Virus record (IMG/VR): IMGVR_UViG_3300042922_000221
Location: 1 to 34,323 of that record
DNA length: 34,323 bases
DNA from: a virus
Direction: 5' to 3' (one strand)
A program made the translations under genes and the position numbers. The notes beneath the pieces were generated by a model. It was not told where the DNA came from. It ran no database searches and saw only the letters and a program-made list of their open reading frames with translations. How positions within the stretch are numbered: the first letter of the stretch is position 1; every line of letters begins with the position of its first letter. Shown in pieces: positions 14,856 through 23,700 of this stretch.

Positions 14856-15032
14856 ATTAAACCAAATAACTTCATCAATGAGTATCCTTGTACTTTCGTC
14901 GAAGAGCATAAGTTTCTTCAACAGAATGGATTTAAATATAACTTTGTCAAAGTAGTTGATGGAGTTACTACTTGGAAATATCCGAAGTCACGAGAAATAT
15001 ATCAAAAGTTACAAGAATTTTATTACAAATAA
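14856..15032 (+). CDS. Small DUF5659-like protein (58 aa), ATT start
   Basis: AGGAG (14843-14847) is followed 8 nt later by ATT, then an uninterrupted 58-codon frame. The protein pattern (PCTFVEEHKFLQQNGFKYNFV, then a strand and a closing helix SREIYQKLQEFYYK) resembles small DUF5659-type phage proteins. A TAG stop lies in frame immediately before ATT. The frame holds no ATG at all, and no GTG or TTG near the SD. The following terminator and HNH cassette suggest it was once directly linked to the gene now at 15957. Confidence 0.65.
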   Translation: MKPNNFINEYPCTFVEEHKFLQQNGFKYNFVKVVDGVTTWKYPKSREIYQKLQEFYYK

Positions 15033-15064
15033 CCACTTGAGAGAAATCTTGGGTGGTTATTTTT
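15031..15064 (+). terminator. Intrinsic terminator with GAAA loop
   Basis: AACCAC...GTGGTT outer stem (15031-15036, 15053-15058) continues through wobble pairs to a GAAA loop (15043-15046), followed by ATTTTTA. It overlaps the stop codon of the ATT-start gene. Confidence 0.75.
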
Positions 15065-15089
15065 ATGTTCAAAATAGGAGGGTTATAGA

Positions 15090-15956
15090 GTGATAGATAT
15101 GGAGCAAATAGTTGAAACAAAATGGTCTTCTGGTAATAGATGGTTGTATGAAGAAAAAGGATACGTATTTACTAAAAAGAACGATACTTTATATGTTAAA
15201 GTAAAAGATTTATCATTAAATTCTCATATAAAGGTAAAATATACTTGTGATATGTGTGGTAAAGATTTACAAGGTTCTTATCAAATGTTTAATAGAAGTA
15301 AAGATAGTTTATGCTGTGCTTGCGCCACTAAAACAAAATCAGCAGATAAACGCAAGAAATCATTTGAAAAAGTAAAAGAAACTATAGAATCAAGAGGTTA
15401 TCAGTTATTATCCACGGAAAATGATTATAAAAGAAATACGAGCAAATTATTATGCGTGTGTAAAGAACATGGTAATTTTATATCGACGTATAAATTAATA
15501 TTCAAAGGGTGTGGATGTCAAACTTGCGGAGTAAAAAGAAGAAGTGGTGAGAATCATCCATTCTGGAATGGTGGAACAACTGCAATAGGACATTATCTCC
15601 GAGATATTATTGTTCCATGGACTCACCAACAACTACAACGTACTGGTTGTAAATGTGAATTGACTGGCAAATATGGCACTCTTAATGTTCATCACATGTA
15701 TTCTTTTAGCAATATTATTAAAGATACTATGGAAGAATTACAACTTGATATTAGACCAAATATAAGCGACTACAGTGAAGACGAGCTTCAACTGATAGTC
15801 GTTAATTTTTTGAAAAATAACGAACTAAAAGCTAAACCAATTGTGATGCTTGAGTCAGTTCATAGGGACTTTCACAAGTTTTGTGGTGGCACATCTAAAG
15901 ATACTTCATTCAAACAACTAGAAGAATTTAAGAAGATGTTTAAGGAGGTGGTTTAA
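15090..15956 (+). CDS. HNH homing endonuclease 2 (288 aa), GTG start
   Basis: Paralogue of the gene at 2244 along its whole length: matching N-terminal block (EQIVETKWSSGNRWLYEEKGYV), CDMC and CCAC zinc pairs, HG...CGCQTC pair, then LNVHHMYSF and RDFHKFCGG of the HNH region. The promoterless leader TATGTTCAAAATAGGAGG also matches that of copy 1. Start GTG 15090, 8 nt after GGAGG. Its 3' end contains the SD (AAGGAGGTGG) of the next gene, whose ATT start abuts this TAA. It interrupts the connector/tail-completion series and is most likely a mobile insertion. Confidence 0.82.
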   Translation: MIDMEQIVETKWSSGNRWLYEEKGYVFTKKNDTLYVKVKDLSLNSHIKVKYTCDMCGKDLQGSYQMFNRSKDSLCCACATKTKSADKRKKSFEKVKETIESRGYQLLSTENDYKRNTSKLLCVCKEHGNFISTYKLIFKGCGCQTCGVKRRSGENHPFWNGGTTAIGHYLRDIIVPWTHQQLQRTGCKCELTGKYGTLNVHHMYSFSNIIKDTMEELQLDIRPNISDYSEDELQLIVVNFLKNNELKAKPIVMLESVHRDFHKFCGGTSKDTSFKQLEEFKKMFKEVV

Positions 15957-16490
15957 ATTTTTGAACCACAGATAGCTTTAATTCTCCATTCATGGAGCCG
16001 AGGAGTTGCAGCAACATTAGAAGCAAAATGGGGGAATTTGAGTGGCATCGACGGTACAGGTAAAGTTCTCGAAGATTCACCATTTGTTCAAAGCGGTAAC
16101 ATTGTTGAGTATATACGATGCGTTGGTGCTCGTGCGTGGATTGGAGAATATGGAGGTGGTTCGGAAGCTGATTTATTGAATCCTTATTTGGACGAATACG
16201 TTAATAATCCTAACTTCAACCATTACCGTAGTAAATCAGACATGACGGTTCGCGGTCGTGACGCTGGCGAGTATCTTGACCTTAACGGAGAAGCCCACGA
16301 ATCTACAGGCAGAGCTGCTGGTAAGGACTTGGAATTAAAGCCAGTATATCAAGGAATGTCGATGCCACCGATGCACATTATCGAAGAAAATATCCAAGCA
16401 TCACTCCCAGATTTGTATGCTAGGCTCAGCGTCGTAATCCCACAGCTCATAGCACAACAACTTGCCATCGATTTCACAGTAACCATATAG
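15957..16490 (+). CDS. Probable tail-completion (gp10/HK97-like) protein (177 aa), ATT start
   Basis: Assigned by position before the tail terminator and by the pattern ALILHSWSRGVAATLEAKW at the N terminus with a C-terminal helix (EENIQASLPDLYARLSVVIP). Start: GGAGG (15944-15948) is 8 nt before ATT 15957, which follows the TAA stop of the HNH gene without a gap. The TTG at 16038 would cut off the conserved-looking N-terminal helix and has only a GGGGGAA purine run, so ATT is preferred. The gene shares the reading frame of the HNH gene upstream. Confidence 0.68.
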   Translation: MFEPQIALILHSWSRGVAATLEAKWGNLSGIDGTGKVLEDSPFVQSGNIVEYIRCVGARAWIGEYGGGSEADLLNPYLDEYVNNPNFNHYRSKSDMTVRGRDAGEYLDLNGEAHESTGRAAGKDLELKPVYQGMSMPPMHIIEENIQASLPDLYARLSVVIPQLIAQQLAIDFTVTI

Positions 16491-16500
16491 GAGGTGAGTT

Positions 16501-16923
16501 ATGGATAACGCCTTCAGAGCACAAGAGAAAATGTTCCAATGTTTCCTCTCAGATGAACCACTATGTACACTGTTTGGTATCACAGATATCACTGATATGA
16601 CATTGGTTGATGCGAAGGTACGACGTGTAGCAGCGGACACGACCGTGCTAGACCCTTCAAATACCGATGTGTTCCCATTTTTTGATTTTACGTTTCTGCC
16701 TATGTATGGAGCTACGAACAACTACCTAACTTATCGAAGTACTCTTGAGTTTAATATCTATGTGTCAGAGCTAGGACAAGCCCAAGATATCTATGAAACA
16801 ATCAAGAGGATACTTGATGATAATTATGATGAAAGTGCAGTGATATACCAAGGTCAAGGCAGTAGTGGAATAAAAGATGTGTACAAATATACTTTCAGAA
16901 TACACCTCTTGATTAGATCGTAA
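16501..16923 (+). CDS. Tail terminator / completion protein (140 aa)
   Basis: Placed between the tail-completion gene and the major tail protein. Helical N terminus (AFRAQEKMFQCFLSDEPLCTLFG), then strands and a long helix (QAQDIYETIKRILDD), then a closing strand, the fold pattern of gpU/gp17-type rings (DUF3168-like). ATG 16501 has AGGAGGTGAG. A terminator follows. Confidence 0.65.
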   Translation: MDNAFRAQEKMFQCFLSDEPLCTLFGITDITDMTLVDAKVRRVAADTTVLDPSNTDVFPFFDFTFLPMYGATNNYLTYRSTLEFNIYVSELGQAQDIYETIKRILDDNYDESAVIYQGQGSSGIKDVYKYTFRIHLLIRS

Positions 16924-16924
16924 G

Positions 16925-16948
16925 GACACCATCGAGTGTCTATTTTTT
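16925..16948 (+). terminator. Intrinsic terminator before the major tail gene
   Basis: GACAC (16925-16929) pairs with GTGTC (16936-16940), followed by TATTTTTT. The major tail gene starts 30 nt later. Confidence 0.75.
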
Positions 16949-16977
16949 ATACCCAAAAACGAAAGGATGATGCATAA

Positions 16978-17739
16978 ATGGCTTTTGATTTAAACAAAGA
17001 ATTAGTGCTCCACAAAATTGGTAAAGGATACCTTAAAACAAAATCTGGTAATTTCAATGAAGTAACCTATGGACAAAAAATGACTTTCGATGTTAAAGCA
17101 ACACTAGTCGATGTAGAGGGCGGTGATTCACTGTTTCCGATCTATACATTCATCTCGAAAAAAGAAGGAACAATCACGATTGACTCTGCAACATTCAGTT
17201 TATCGCAGTCTTCCATTGCAAACCAAGTGAATATCACAACAGCAAGCTTGAAGAAAATCAATAGATTACTATTATCAAGCACTGCAACAACCCTTGGAAC
17301 TTACACTGGAGTTATTGATGTTAACTGTATTTCTCCATCTGGAGTTCCAATTACAGTTACAACCACAGGTATTGCTCCAGTAGATACAGCAGGTGTTGAC
17401 GTAAGTGCGACTGGTGCTATTCTGTGGGGTTCCGCAGTGGTGGCTGGTGAATATAAATTCTGGTTTAAATCCGATGCTCCTAGCGAATCTGCTTCTATGG
17501 GAATGCTGAAAAATGCAATGCCAGAAGTTAGTGAATTCGTATGGACTATCGAAGGTGCAGAGTTAGATGGAGATATTTATCAAGTTGATATCTATGCAAA
17601 CAGAGTGCGTGCTGATGGAGCATTTACTATTGATGTTGCTAAATCTACCGCTACGGTGCCCAAGCTCCAGCTCAAAGTGCTTGATCCTGGCGATGGCTCT
17701 GAGGATTTTGCGAAAATTGTATTGTCAAAAGTTAGTTAA
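16978..17739 (+). CDS. Major tail protein (253 aa)
   Basis: Tail tube subunit. Assigned from position directly before the frameshifted chaperones, length, and beta-rich content with an Ig-like or tube-type C-terminal half (EYKFWFKSDAP, EFVWTIEGAELDGDIYQVDIY, ADGAFTIDVAKSTATVPKLQ). Leader nearly identical to that of the capsid gene (ACCCAAAAACGAAAGGATGATG), consistent with shared high expression. Flanked by terminators at 16925 and 17744. Confidence 0.82.
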   Translation: MAFDLNKELVLHKIGKGYLKTKSGNFNEVTYGQKMTFDVKATLVDVEGGDSLFPIYTFISKKEGTITIDSATFSLSQSSIANQVNITTASLKKINRLLLSSTATTLGTYTGVIDVNCISPSGVPITVTTTGIAPVDTAGVDVSATGAILWGSAVVAGEYKFWFKSDAPSESASMGMLKNAMPEVSEFVWTIEGAELDGDIYQVDIYANRVRADGAFTIDVAKSTATVPKLQLKVLDPGDGSEDFAKIVLSKVS

Positions 17740-17743
17740 TTAT

Positions 17744-17770
17744 AGGAGGGCTTCGGCTCTCCTTATTTTT
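17744..17770 (+). terminator. Intrinsic terminator with UUCG loop
   Basis: AGGAG (17744-17748) pairs with CTCCT (17759-17763); the inner stem closes C(TTCG)G, the very stable UUCG tetraloop. Followed by a T-rich tail and the SD of the next gene. Confidence 0.8.
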
Positions 17771-17787
17771 ATTTATAGGAGGTACTT

Positions 17788-18207
17788 ATGGCTGATGTAA
17801 TTGAAGACCCGTGTGTTTACATTGACAAGAACAATGATGAACATCAAATTTTTTGCATGTTGATTAATGACTTACCAGAGGTTAATCGTCTGATATCAAA
17901 GTTAAGATCGACAGAATTTACTTATTTAAATGTTCCACTTCCTAAAACGCATATAAGAGGTAAATTAAAAGGTTTACCTATGATAGATAAAGCTACCAAT
18001 GAGCCAATTTTAGACTCTACAGCATGGGACGCATTAATGAAATTATTAGAAATGGCATTGCGTGAGTCTAAAGAGGAATTCGGTAATTGGGTTGATTTTA
18101 AAAATGCTATGGATATCATAGATGTTTTTCAGCAGATTTCTGAAATAAAAAAAAAAGTGACCCAACAGATGGTGATGGAAGCCTTGCAAAACTTTTCGCA
18201 GCAATGA
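17788..18207 (+). CDS. Tail assembly chaperone gpG-like (139 aa)
   Basis: Short product of the frameshift pair that coats the tape measure during tail assembly. Mostly helical (TKAWDALMKLLEMALRESKEE-type composition near the middle, FQQISEIKKKV near the end). The codons ATA AAA AAA AAA at 18145-18156 form the slippery run; ribosomes that stay in frame read on to the TGA at 18205-18207. It lies between major tail protein and tape measure, the standard place. ATG 17788 has AGGAGG. Confidence 0.85.
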   Translation: MADVIEDPCVYIDKNNDEHQIFCMLINDLPEVNRLISKLRSTEFTYLNVPLPKTHIRGKLKGLPMIDKATNEPILDSTAWDALMKLLEMALRESKEEFGNWVDFKNAMDIIDVFQQISEIKKKVTQQMVMEALQNFSQQ

Positions 18208-18386
18208 TAGAGAACACAAGCGAAACAAGAGAATCGCTTGGTAGATACACAATTCCACAGCTTGAAACAATGGTTGAAGCAATATCAGAAAACAACAAAT
18301 CACCAGAAGATAAAACAACTGGCAAAGAAAGATTAGAAGACGAAGATGCTCTTAGATTCTTATTGAATAATCAAGGTCGTGTATAG
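17788..18386 (+). CDS. Tail assembly chaperone gpGT-like, -1 frameshift product (about 199 aa)
   Basis: Frame 0 is read to 18156 (123 codons), then the ribosome slips back one base and continues as SDPTDGDGSLAKLFAAMIENT to the TAG at 18384-18386. The -1 frame is open from the slip site across the gpG stop. The Asp/Gly-rich linker and the helical, acidic C-terminal part fit the T domain that recruits tail protein. The internal ATG at 18204 has no SD, so the downstream frame is best read as part of the fusion and not as a separate gene. Confidence 0.85.
18147..18156 (+). other. -1 programmed frameshift slippery site (A10)
   Basis: Ten consecutive A residues, read in frame 0 as ATA AAA AAA AAA GTG, allow tandem slippage (A-AAA-AAA). 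The two chaperone frames overlap exactly here. Confidence 0.85.
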
Positions 18387-18398
18387 GGAGGTGAGTCA

Positions 18399-21300
18399 AT
18401 GGCAGATACAGAGAATCAAATAGTAAATCGCATCGTTGTTACAGGTTTAGATGAGAGTGGTCAGAAGATAAAAACTCTTCAGCAACAATTGAAAGAGCTT
18501 AAAGATGCCAAGGATAGAGCCTTCCAATCCGAAGATAGCCAATCGATGTTCAAAGGCGAAGCAAAAGGTCTTGATGAACTCGGCAAGCTTTACGAAGCTA
18601 AATACAGAGAGCTACAAGAGTTTCAATCAACACTAACTCAAGCAACTGACAAAAGAGCACAGCAAGAAATAGCTATAGCCAATAAAAAGGCACAAGCTGA
18701 AGTAAACTCTGCTGTTAAAGCTTCAGAAGAACTTGACAAAATACACAAAGAAACACTTAGGAAGCAAGCACAAGCCGACAAGCAATCTACTGATGATTTC
18801 CTTAAGTTAGGTAAGGAAACTATTAGGAAACAACAAGAGCAAATCGATGCTCAAACCAAGGAACAAATAAGACAAGTCACTGGAAATCCAGCGCAAGAAA
18901 AGAAAGAGCTTGCAAAGACTGATAGCGTATCTCATGCGAATAAGCAGAGTGATCTTAACGCAGCTTTTGCAATCCCTCCATCATATATGCAGCAAATGAG
19001 TTCATTAAACGATGCTTTTAGAAAGACCTTTACAGAATACAAAAGTGGAGCAATACAACTTGATGAATACGCAAGTAAATTAGCAGGATACAAAAAAGAC
19101 GTTGCTGATATAAATAAATCACAAAAAGATTTTAATTCTGCTATTGGTAACACTAGTAATTCATTAGAAGCATTCTCACAAAGAGTTAAGAGTCATTTGA
19201 CATGGATTGTTGCTGGCGGACTTATTGCCAGTGCTGTAGCTATTCCTGTAGAAGTTACTCAACAACTACGAGAAACTGAGTCATTAACAGCTAAAATTAA
19301 GCAAAACCTCGAATTAGCTCCAAAATATGAAGGTAATATGTCTGGATTGAATGATGATGTTAAACACCTCCAAGACGTTGCTGCTACATTTGCTATGGGT
19401 TATGGGGTTAACCTTAAAGACACAATGGAAATGATGCAAGTTTTATCTCGTCGTTTTAAATCTCCAGAAGAACTAACTTATTACACTAATCTAGCAATGA
19501 CAATGTCAAAGCTTGACTTTGTTGCGCCTAAAAAAGCGGCAGAAGATCTTGAAGCAACAATATTATCTATGGGTTTAAACTTTGATCAATCAAAGAGATT
19601 CATAGACGAATTCTCTGTTGCTGTTCATGTGGCTCGTATTACTGGTACAGAGCTACTTACAGGATTGCAAAGGTCGGCTGCAACATTCCATAACATGAAT
19701 TTTAATACAGCAGAAGCAATAGCAATGATTTCTACACTGACTACGGTAACGGCTAAAGCTGGTGCTAATGTTGGTGCATCATTGAATTCAATACTTATCA
19801 ACATCGACTTTAAAAAGGCTGCCGATGCGCTTAAAGCCTACTCAATACAAGTTTATGATTCTAGCGGTCAGATGCGTGATGGCGTTGAAATTTGGAGAGA
19901 TATTGCTAAAACATTCAATGGGTTAAATACACAAAAAGCCAATGAATTCGCCAACGCAATGAGCGGAGGTAAATTCAGAGCAAATGACCTTAGAGCACTC
20001 ATTGGAAACTGGGAAACGTTTGAAAAAATTCTCACAGATATTAACGAAAAAGCGAGTCCAGAGTTAACAGCAAAATTACTCCAGACGGGTATGGCAACAT
20101 TGGATACCAATATCACTCAATGTACTGCATCATTACAAGTATTTGGTATGACTATTGGTAACGCCACGCTTCCACAGTTAAAGGAAATGGTCAATGGGTT
20201 AACTCAAGGTGTTCAATGGTTGAATCAAAATAAAGAATCTGTATCAGAATGCGTGAAAGGATTAGGTGTATTTGTAGAGGCTTTGGTATTATATAGGGCA
20301 CAGCAAATATTAGCTAGTGGAGCATTAGGTAGATTCATCGAAAATCTATTATTAGAAGCAAAGACAGCACCAACTTTTAATGCAGCCATGAGTGGCATGG
20401 GTGGTGCTGTGATGGGTTTTGCGACAACATTAGGATTAGCTGTGTTAAAAATGGGTGCTTTCTACGCTGCTGCACAATTACTCAACAAGGTTATCGAAGG
20501 TAAGAGTCAAGGTAAAAAAGAGGATGACTTCTTAGCATCTATCCAAAGTAAAGAAACACTGACAGTCGAAGAGCAAGAAGCTCTCGATGCCATTAATTCT
20601 CGTAATGAATATGCTAACCAAAATGCAACATACCAAGGTGAGAATTCACTAACTGGTAAATGGACACTATGGGCAGGATCAAGCGATAGTTTTTGGGACA
20701 AAGATGGAAAAAACTCTGTAGAAAAAGAAGATTACTGGAATAATCTAAACGACCAAGCTTCAAAAGCTGTAGATAAAGTGGTGACAAATAAGTCCCTTGA
20801 TGATGTTAACAAAATGGTTGAAGAAGCTGCAAAGAAACTTCAGGAAAATCCGCCAGCATCACCAAGCCCATATCAAACAATAGAAGGTCAAGACCTTGGC
20901 GGCAACAAAGGTAAAGGCGCAAAGAATCCTCCATCGGATGTCTCAGATAAGCTAGAGCAGAAGGTTGACACTTACAACACCAAATCTACCTTAGATCAAC
21001 AAAAGATCGCCACAGACAACTACAAGGCATCTGTAGACAATCTTACGGATTCAGAGAACCGTCTTGGTAAAACCTATGAATCACTAACACAACGCAGACA
21101 ACTCATGATTGATCATATGGCAACCACACAGCAAACTATCGCCACACTCACAGCTCAAATGCAGGAAGACCTAGGTAAAGTCAATACACTCGCTGATGAA
21201 ACTGGTGCTACAATCACAGTAAACGGTGGTGGTAATAGCCCAGAAGCTACAGCGTTCAGCTACTTGACAAACGCAGGATATAACCCAGAAATGGCAGCAG

Positions 21301-23171
21301 GTATCATTGGTAATCTTATGACCGAATCTGGACTTAACCCTAATGCACAAGCACAGGACGGTTCTGGATCATATGGTATAGGTCAATGGCTAGGCGATAG
21401 AAAACAAGGGTTGTTTGACTTTGCTAATACCAATGGTTCCGATGCTAGTGCCTTAGAAACACAGCTAGCTTACTTGGTTCAAGAAATGAAAACCACTGAG
21501 TCTGGCTCTATGGCTAAAGTCACTGGATCAACTCCAGAGGAATTCGCTTATGCTATATCTAAGTATTACGAACGTCCTGCATGGGCAGAAAACCCAGATA
21601 GACAACAGAATGCCAGAAGTGTATATCAACAGTATCTCGGTGGAGAATTACAAGGTTCTCCACAGCAAGTATCTATAGAGGGTCTCGGAGATACATTGGG
21701 TTCCGCAGGTATCAGCAAGGAAGTTTGGAAAGGTATGTCGGCAGAATCTAAGACAGCTTTCATTGAAGAACATAAGAAAGACGTTAAGGATGCTGGGTTA
21801 CTCATTGGATACCTTAAAGCAATCTCTGATAAACAGAAGGATATTGCTAAACTCCAAAAAGAAATCGCTGATGGCAATAAGAAAGTTTATGAAGAAACTG
21901 TGAATGGTCTTGTGGCTGTTCAAGAATATCAAAACAAAATCAGTGAACTTCGTAAGCGTTCAGCCATTGCAGTATATGGCGTTGGTGTCACGGATGTTCA
22001 GAAAGATCAATCGATACTTGATGACTTAGTTGAGCAGAAAAAGAACTCTGATGAAATGCTTAGACAAGCCAAGAAGTTTGGTATAGATATCTTTAAAGAC
22101 CCTAAGATAAATGAAGAACGTATCAAGAATCTTGAACTAGGGAACTCAATAGATTCGCAGAAGAATAAAGGCATCACAGATCAATATAAAGAAACTGCTG
22201 ATGACATTGAGTATCGTAAGAAAATCAGCGAATACAATATTGGTTCTGATAATACTGTCGATCAAAACCAAAGTAAACGCATAGTAGATATTGATTCAGC
22301 CAGAGAAAAAGTTAAGGCTCTACAGGATGCTATTGATAGACTTAGGGTTCGCAATAATGGTGCTTTCGATACAAAAGAAATCAAGGATTATAACTTACAG
22401 CTCCTTGAGGCTAAAAAGACATATAAGGAATTAGCTGAAGCTCAGAATAAGCAGATCAGAGAAAGCCTTGAAGGCATTACAAACAGTGTTCTACTCCAAG
22501 GCGAGTCCCTTAAGAGCGTCTGGAAGAAGCTATGGAGCGACTTAGCGAATGAAGCGTTAAAAGCATTGTTCCATGTCCAAGACGGCACCCAGAGCACACT
22601 AGGGAAGTTACTAAGCTCATTCAGTGGAAGTAAAGCAACGAATTCTCAATCTGGTAACTTTGCAGGTTTATTAGGTAACACTGATTGGCTAGGAACAAAC
22701 AAAAAATCTACCGCTTCCAGTAACACTGACTGGGGTGGTATGATAGGCAGTGTTTCAAAGCTATTTCATGCCAAAGGTGGCATTGTTGACACCCCTGCAA
22801 TCGCTGGTGAAGATGGTGAGGAAGTCATAGTTCCCGTACAGAATCACACTGGAAACTCAGCGAATCTCATGCAGTACGCAGCGAATAAACTAGGAATGAA
22901 AAACTATGGAGTAACACCAGACTTCAAGAATGCTGACATTGCAACTAAAGCAGCGAATATCACAGTGAACAGCACAGCGCAAATGGCGAAGACCAATTCG
23001 ATATTGGCTACTCAGAATACTATATTGACTACCATGTTGAATCAAATGGCGAACAATAGTGGTAACAATGGGACGGCTGTGGTAGTTGCTGGTGGTGGAC
23101 AACAGAGTCCTACTATGGATGACTTTACGAATATGTATAGTAAAGCTATGGCGATGCGGAATATAAAATAA
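18399..23171 (+). CDS. Tape measure protein with tail-lysozyme domain (1590 aa)
   Basis: Sets tail length and is ejected into the host. Long helical N-terminal coiled coil (about 1-240), hydrophobic segment LTWIVAGGLIASAVAIPVEV (about 266-286), the helical tape-measure core (about 290-560), then a second helical region. At about 945-1085 a phage tail-lysozyme domain is seen (MAAGIIGNLMTESGLNPNAQ, GSYGIGQWLGDRKQGLFDFA, EEFAYAISKYYERP), with the Glu of TESG as likely catalytic residue. Near 1459 is the GGIVDTPAIAGEDGEEVIVP segment common at tape-measure C termini. At 1590 codons it predicts a tail of roughly 240 nm by the usual 1.5 Angstrom per residue rule. AGGGAGGTGAG before ATG 18399. Confidence 0.93.
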   Translation: MADTENQIVNRIVVTGLDESGQKIKTLQQQLKELKDAKDRAFQSEDSQSMFKGEAKGLDELGKLYEAKYRELQEFQSTLTQATDKRAQQEIAIANKKAQAEVNSAVKASEELDKIHKETLRKQAQADKQSTDDFLKLGKETIRKQQEQIDAQTKEQIRQVTGNPAQEKKELAKTDSVSHANKQSDLNAAFAIPPSYMQQMSSLNDAFRKTFTEYKSGAIQLDEYASKLAGYKKDVADINKSQKDFNSAIGNTSNSLEAFSQRVKSHLTWIVAGGLIASAVAIPVEVTQQLRETESLTAKIKQNLELAPKYEGNMSGLNDDVKHLQDVAATFAMGYGVNLKDTMEMMQVLSRRFKSPEELTYYTNLAMTMSKLDFVAPKKAAEDLEATILSMGLNFDQSKRFIDEFSVAVHVARITGTELLTGLQRSAATFHNMNFNTAEAIAMISTLTTVTAKAGANVGASLNSILINIDFKKAADALKAYSIQVYDSSGQMRDGVEIWRDIAKTFNGLNTQKANEFANAMSGGKFRANDLRALIGNWETFEKILTDINEKASPELTAKLLQTGMATLDTNITQCTASLQVFGMTIGNATLPQLKEMVNGLTQGVQWLNQNKESVSECVKGLGVFVEALVLYRAQQILASGALGRFIENLLLEAKTAPTFNAAMSGMGGAVMGFATTLGLAVLKMGAFYAAAQLLNKVIEGKSQGKKEDDFLASIQSKETLTVEEQEALDAINSRNEYANQNATYQGENSLTGKWTLWAGSSDSFWDKDGKNSVEKEDYWNNLNDQASKAVDKVVTNKSLDDVNKMVEEAAKKLQENPPASPSPYQTIEGQDLGGNKGKGAKNPPSDVSDKLEQKVDTYNTKSTLDQQKIATDNYKASVDNLTDSENRLGKTYESLTQRRQLMIDHMATTQQTIATLTAQMQEDLGKVNTLADETGATITVNGGGNSPEATAFSYLTNAGYNPEMAAGIIGNLMTESGLNPNAQAQDGSGSYGIGQWLGDRKQGLFDFANTNGSDASALETQLAYLVQEMKTTESGSMAKVTGSTPEEFAYAISKYYERPAWAENPDRQQNARSVYQQYLGGELQGSPQQVSIEGLGDTLGSAGISKEVWKGMSAESKTAFIEEHKKDVKDAGLLIGYLKAISDKQKDIAKLQKEIADGNKKVYEETVNGLVAVQEYQNKISELRKRSAIAVYGVGVTDVQKDQSILDDLVEQKKNSDEMLRQAKKFGIDIFKDPKINEERIKNLELGNSIDSQKNKGITDQYKETADDIEYRKKISEYNIGSDNTVDQNQSKRIVDIDSAREKVKALQDAIDRLRVRNNGAFDTKEIKDYNLQLLEAKKTYKELAEAQNKQIRESLEGITNSVLLQGESLKSVWKKLWSDLANEALKALFHVQDGTQSTLGKLLSSFSGSKATNSQSGNFAGLLGNTDWLGTNKKSTASSNTDWGGMIGSVSKLFHAKGGIVDTPAIAGEDGEEVIVPVQNHTGNSANLMQYAANKLGMKNYGVTPDFKNADIATKAANITVNSTAQMAKTNSILATQNTILTTMLNQMANNSGNNGTAVVVAGGGQQSPTMDDFTNMYSKAMAMRNIK

Positions 23172-23178
23172 AAGAAAA

Positions 23179-23210
23179 ATCGAAGGTGTCCTATAATGGA
23201 TGCCTTCGAT
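23179..23210. terminator. Hairpin acting best as a leftward terminator
   Basis: ATCGAAGG (23179-23186) pairs with CCTTCGAT (23203-23210). On the plus strand there is no T-run, but on the minus strand TTTTTCTTTT follows, so it would stop leftward transcripts before they enter the tape measure gene. Confidence 0.6.
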
Positions 23211-23246
23211 AATTGTTGTGTGTACAAATATTAAATTTAAAGGAAT

Positions 23247-23459
23247 GTGATAAAAATGACTAAAGAACAAGCAATTGAAAGAACAGAATCCATCGGAATT
23301 GGCAGAGGTAAATACACAGAGGAAGCGATAGAGGAAATACGTGTGCGCTATGCTATGCGTGAATCTCATATTATCCAGTCGCTAAAAACTGCTATTTATG
23401 AAGCCGAAACCAAAGCCGAAAAAGATAAGGCAATCGAAGAACTTGCTAAATATCTTTAG
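23247..23459 (+). CDS. Unknown helical protein (70 aa)
   Basis: Charged, entirely helical protein (AIERTESIGIGRGKYTEEAIEE, ESHIIQSLKTAIYEAETKAEKD). The Glu/Lys pattern suggests a coiled coil. SD AAAGGAATGTG before ATG 23247. It converges with the minus-strand gene ending at 23446, overlapping by 14 nt. Function unknown. Confidence 0.55.
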   Translation: MIKMTKEQAIERTESIGIGRGKYTEEAIEEIRVRYAMRESHIIQSLKTAIYEAETKAEKDKAIEELAKYL

Positions 23460-23700
23460 AAATTAATTTTTGAATATCATCGTTAATTTTCTTATTGTTA
23501 GCATCGATTAAGTCGGCTAGCATCTGAGGAACAATAGTATCTATGTACCAAAGGAAGAATTGCTCAATATACTTTATTGATCCATTACCAAATTGTGCTA
23601 TTAGTGAATTCCTTTCTTGGGTATATAACTGCTCATATTTGGTTCCATTTAGCTCATCCAGCTTTCCTAAAACTTCATCCCTCGTGAATCCAATAATCAT
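23446..23700 (-). CDS. Unknown acidic protein (84 aa), leftward
   Basis: Helical, moderately acidic protein (DEVLGKLDELNGTKYEQLY, EQFFLWYIDTIVPQMLADLIDANN). The hydrophobic FFLWYIDTIV stretch is too short and mixed for a sure membrane anchor. AGGAGG SD directly upstream of the start at 23700 and a possible promoter at 23727-23754. Transcribed opposite to the tail genes as part of the regulatory cassette. Confidence 0.6.
   Translation of the reverse strand: MIIGFTRDEVLGKLDELNGTKYEQLYTQERNSLIAQFGNGSIKYIEQFFLWYIDTIVPQMLADLIDANNKKINDDIQKLISKDI

Noticed and set aside
14845-14859. TAG readthrough or recoding (GTG-ATT-TAG-ATT) as explanation for the 14856 gene
   Set aside because: Other genes here end normally in TAG (for example 14844, 18386, 28162), so reassignment is unlikely; ATT with correct SD spacing is simpler.
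22890-23369. 159-codon minus-strand open frame opposite the tape measure end
   Set aside because: Antisense shadow of the tape measure gene; His/Phe/Tyr/Ser-rich and without SD.
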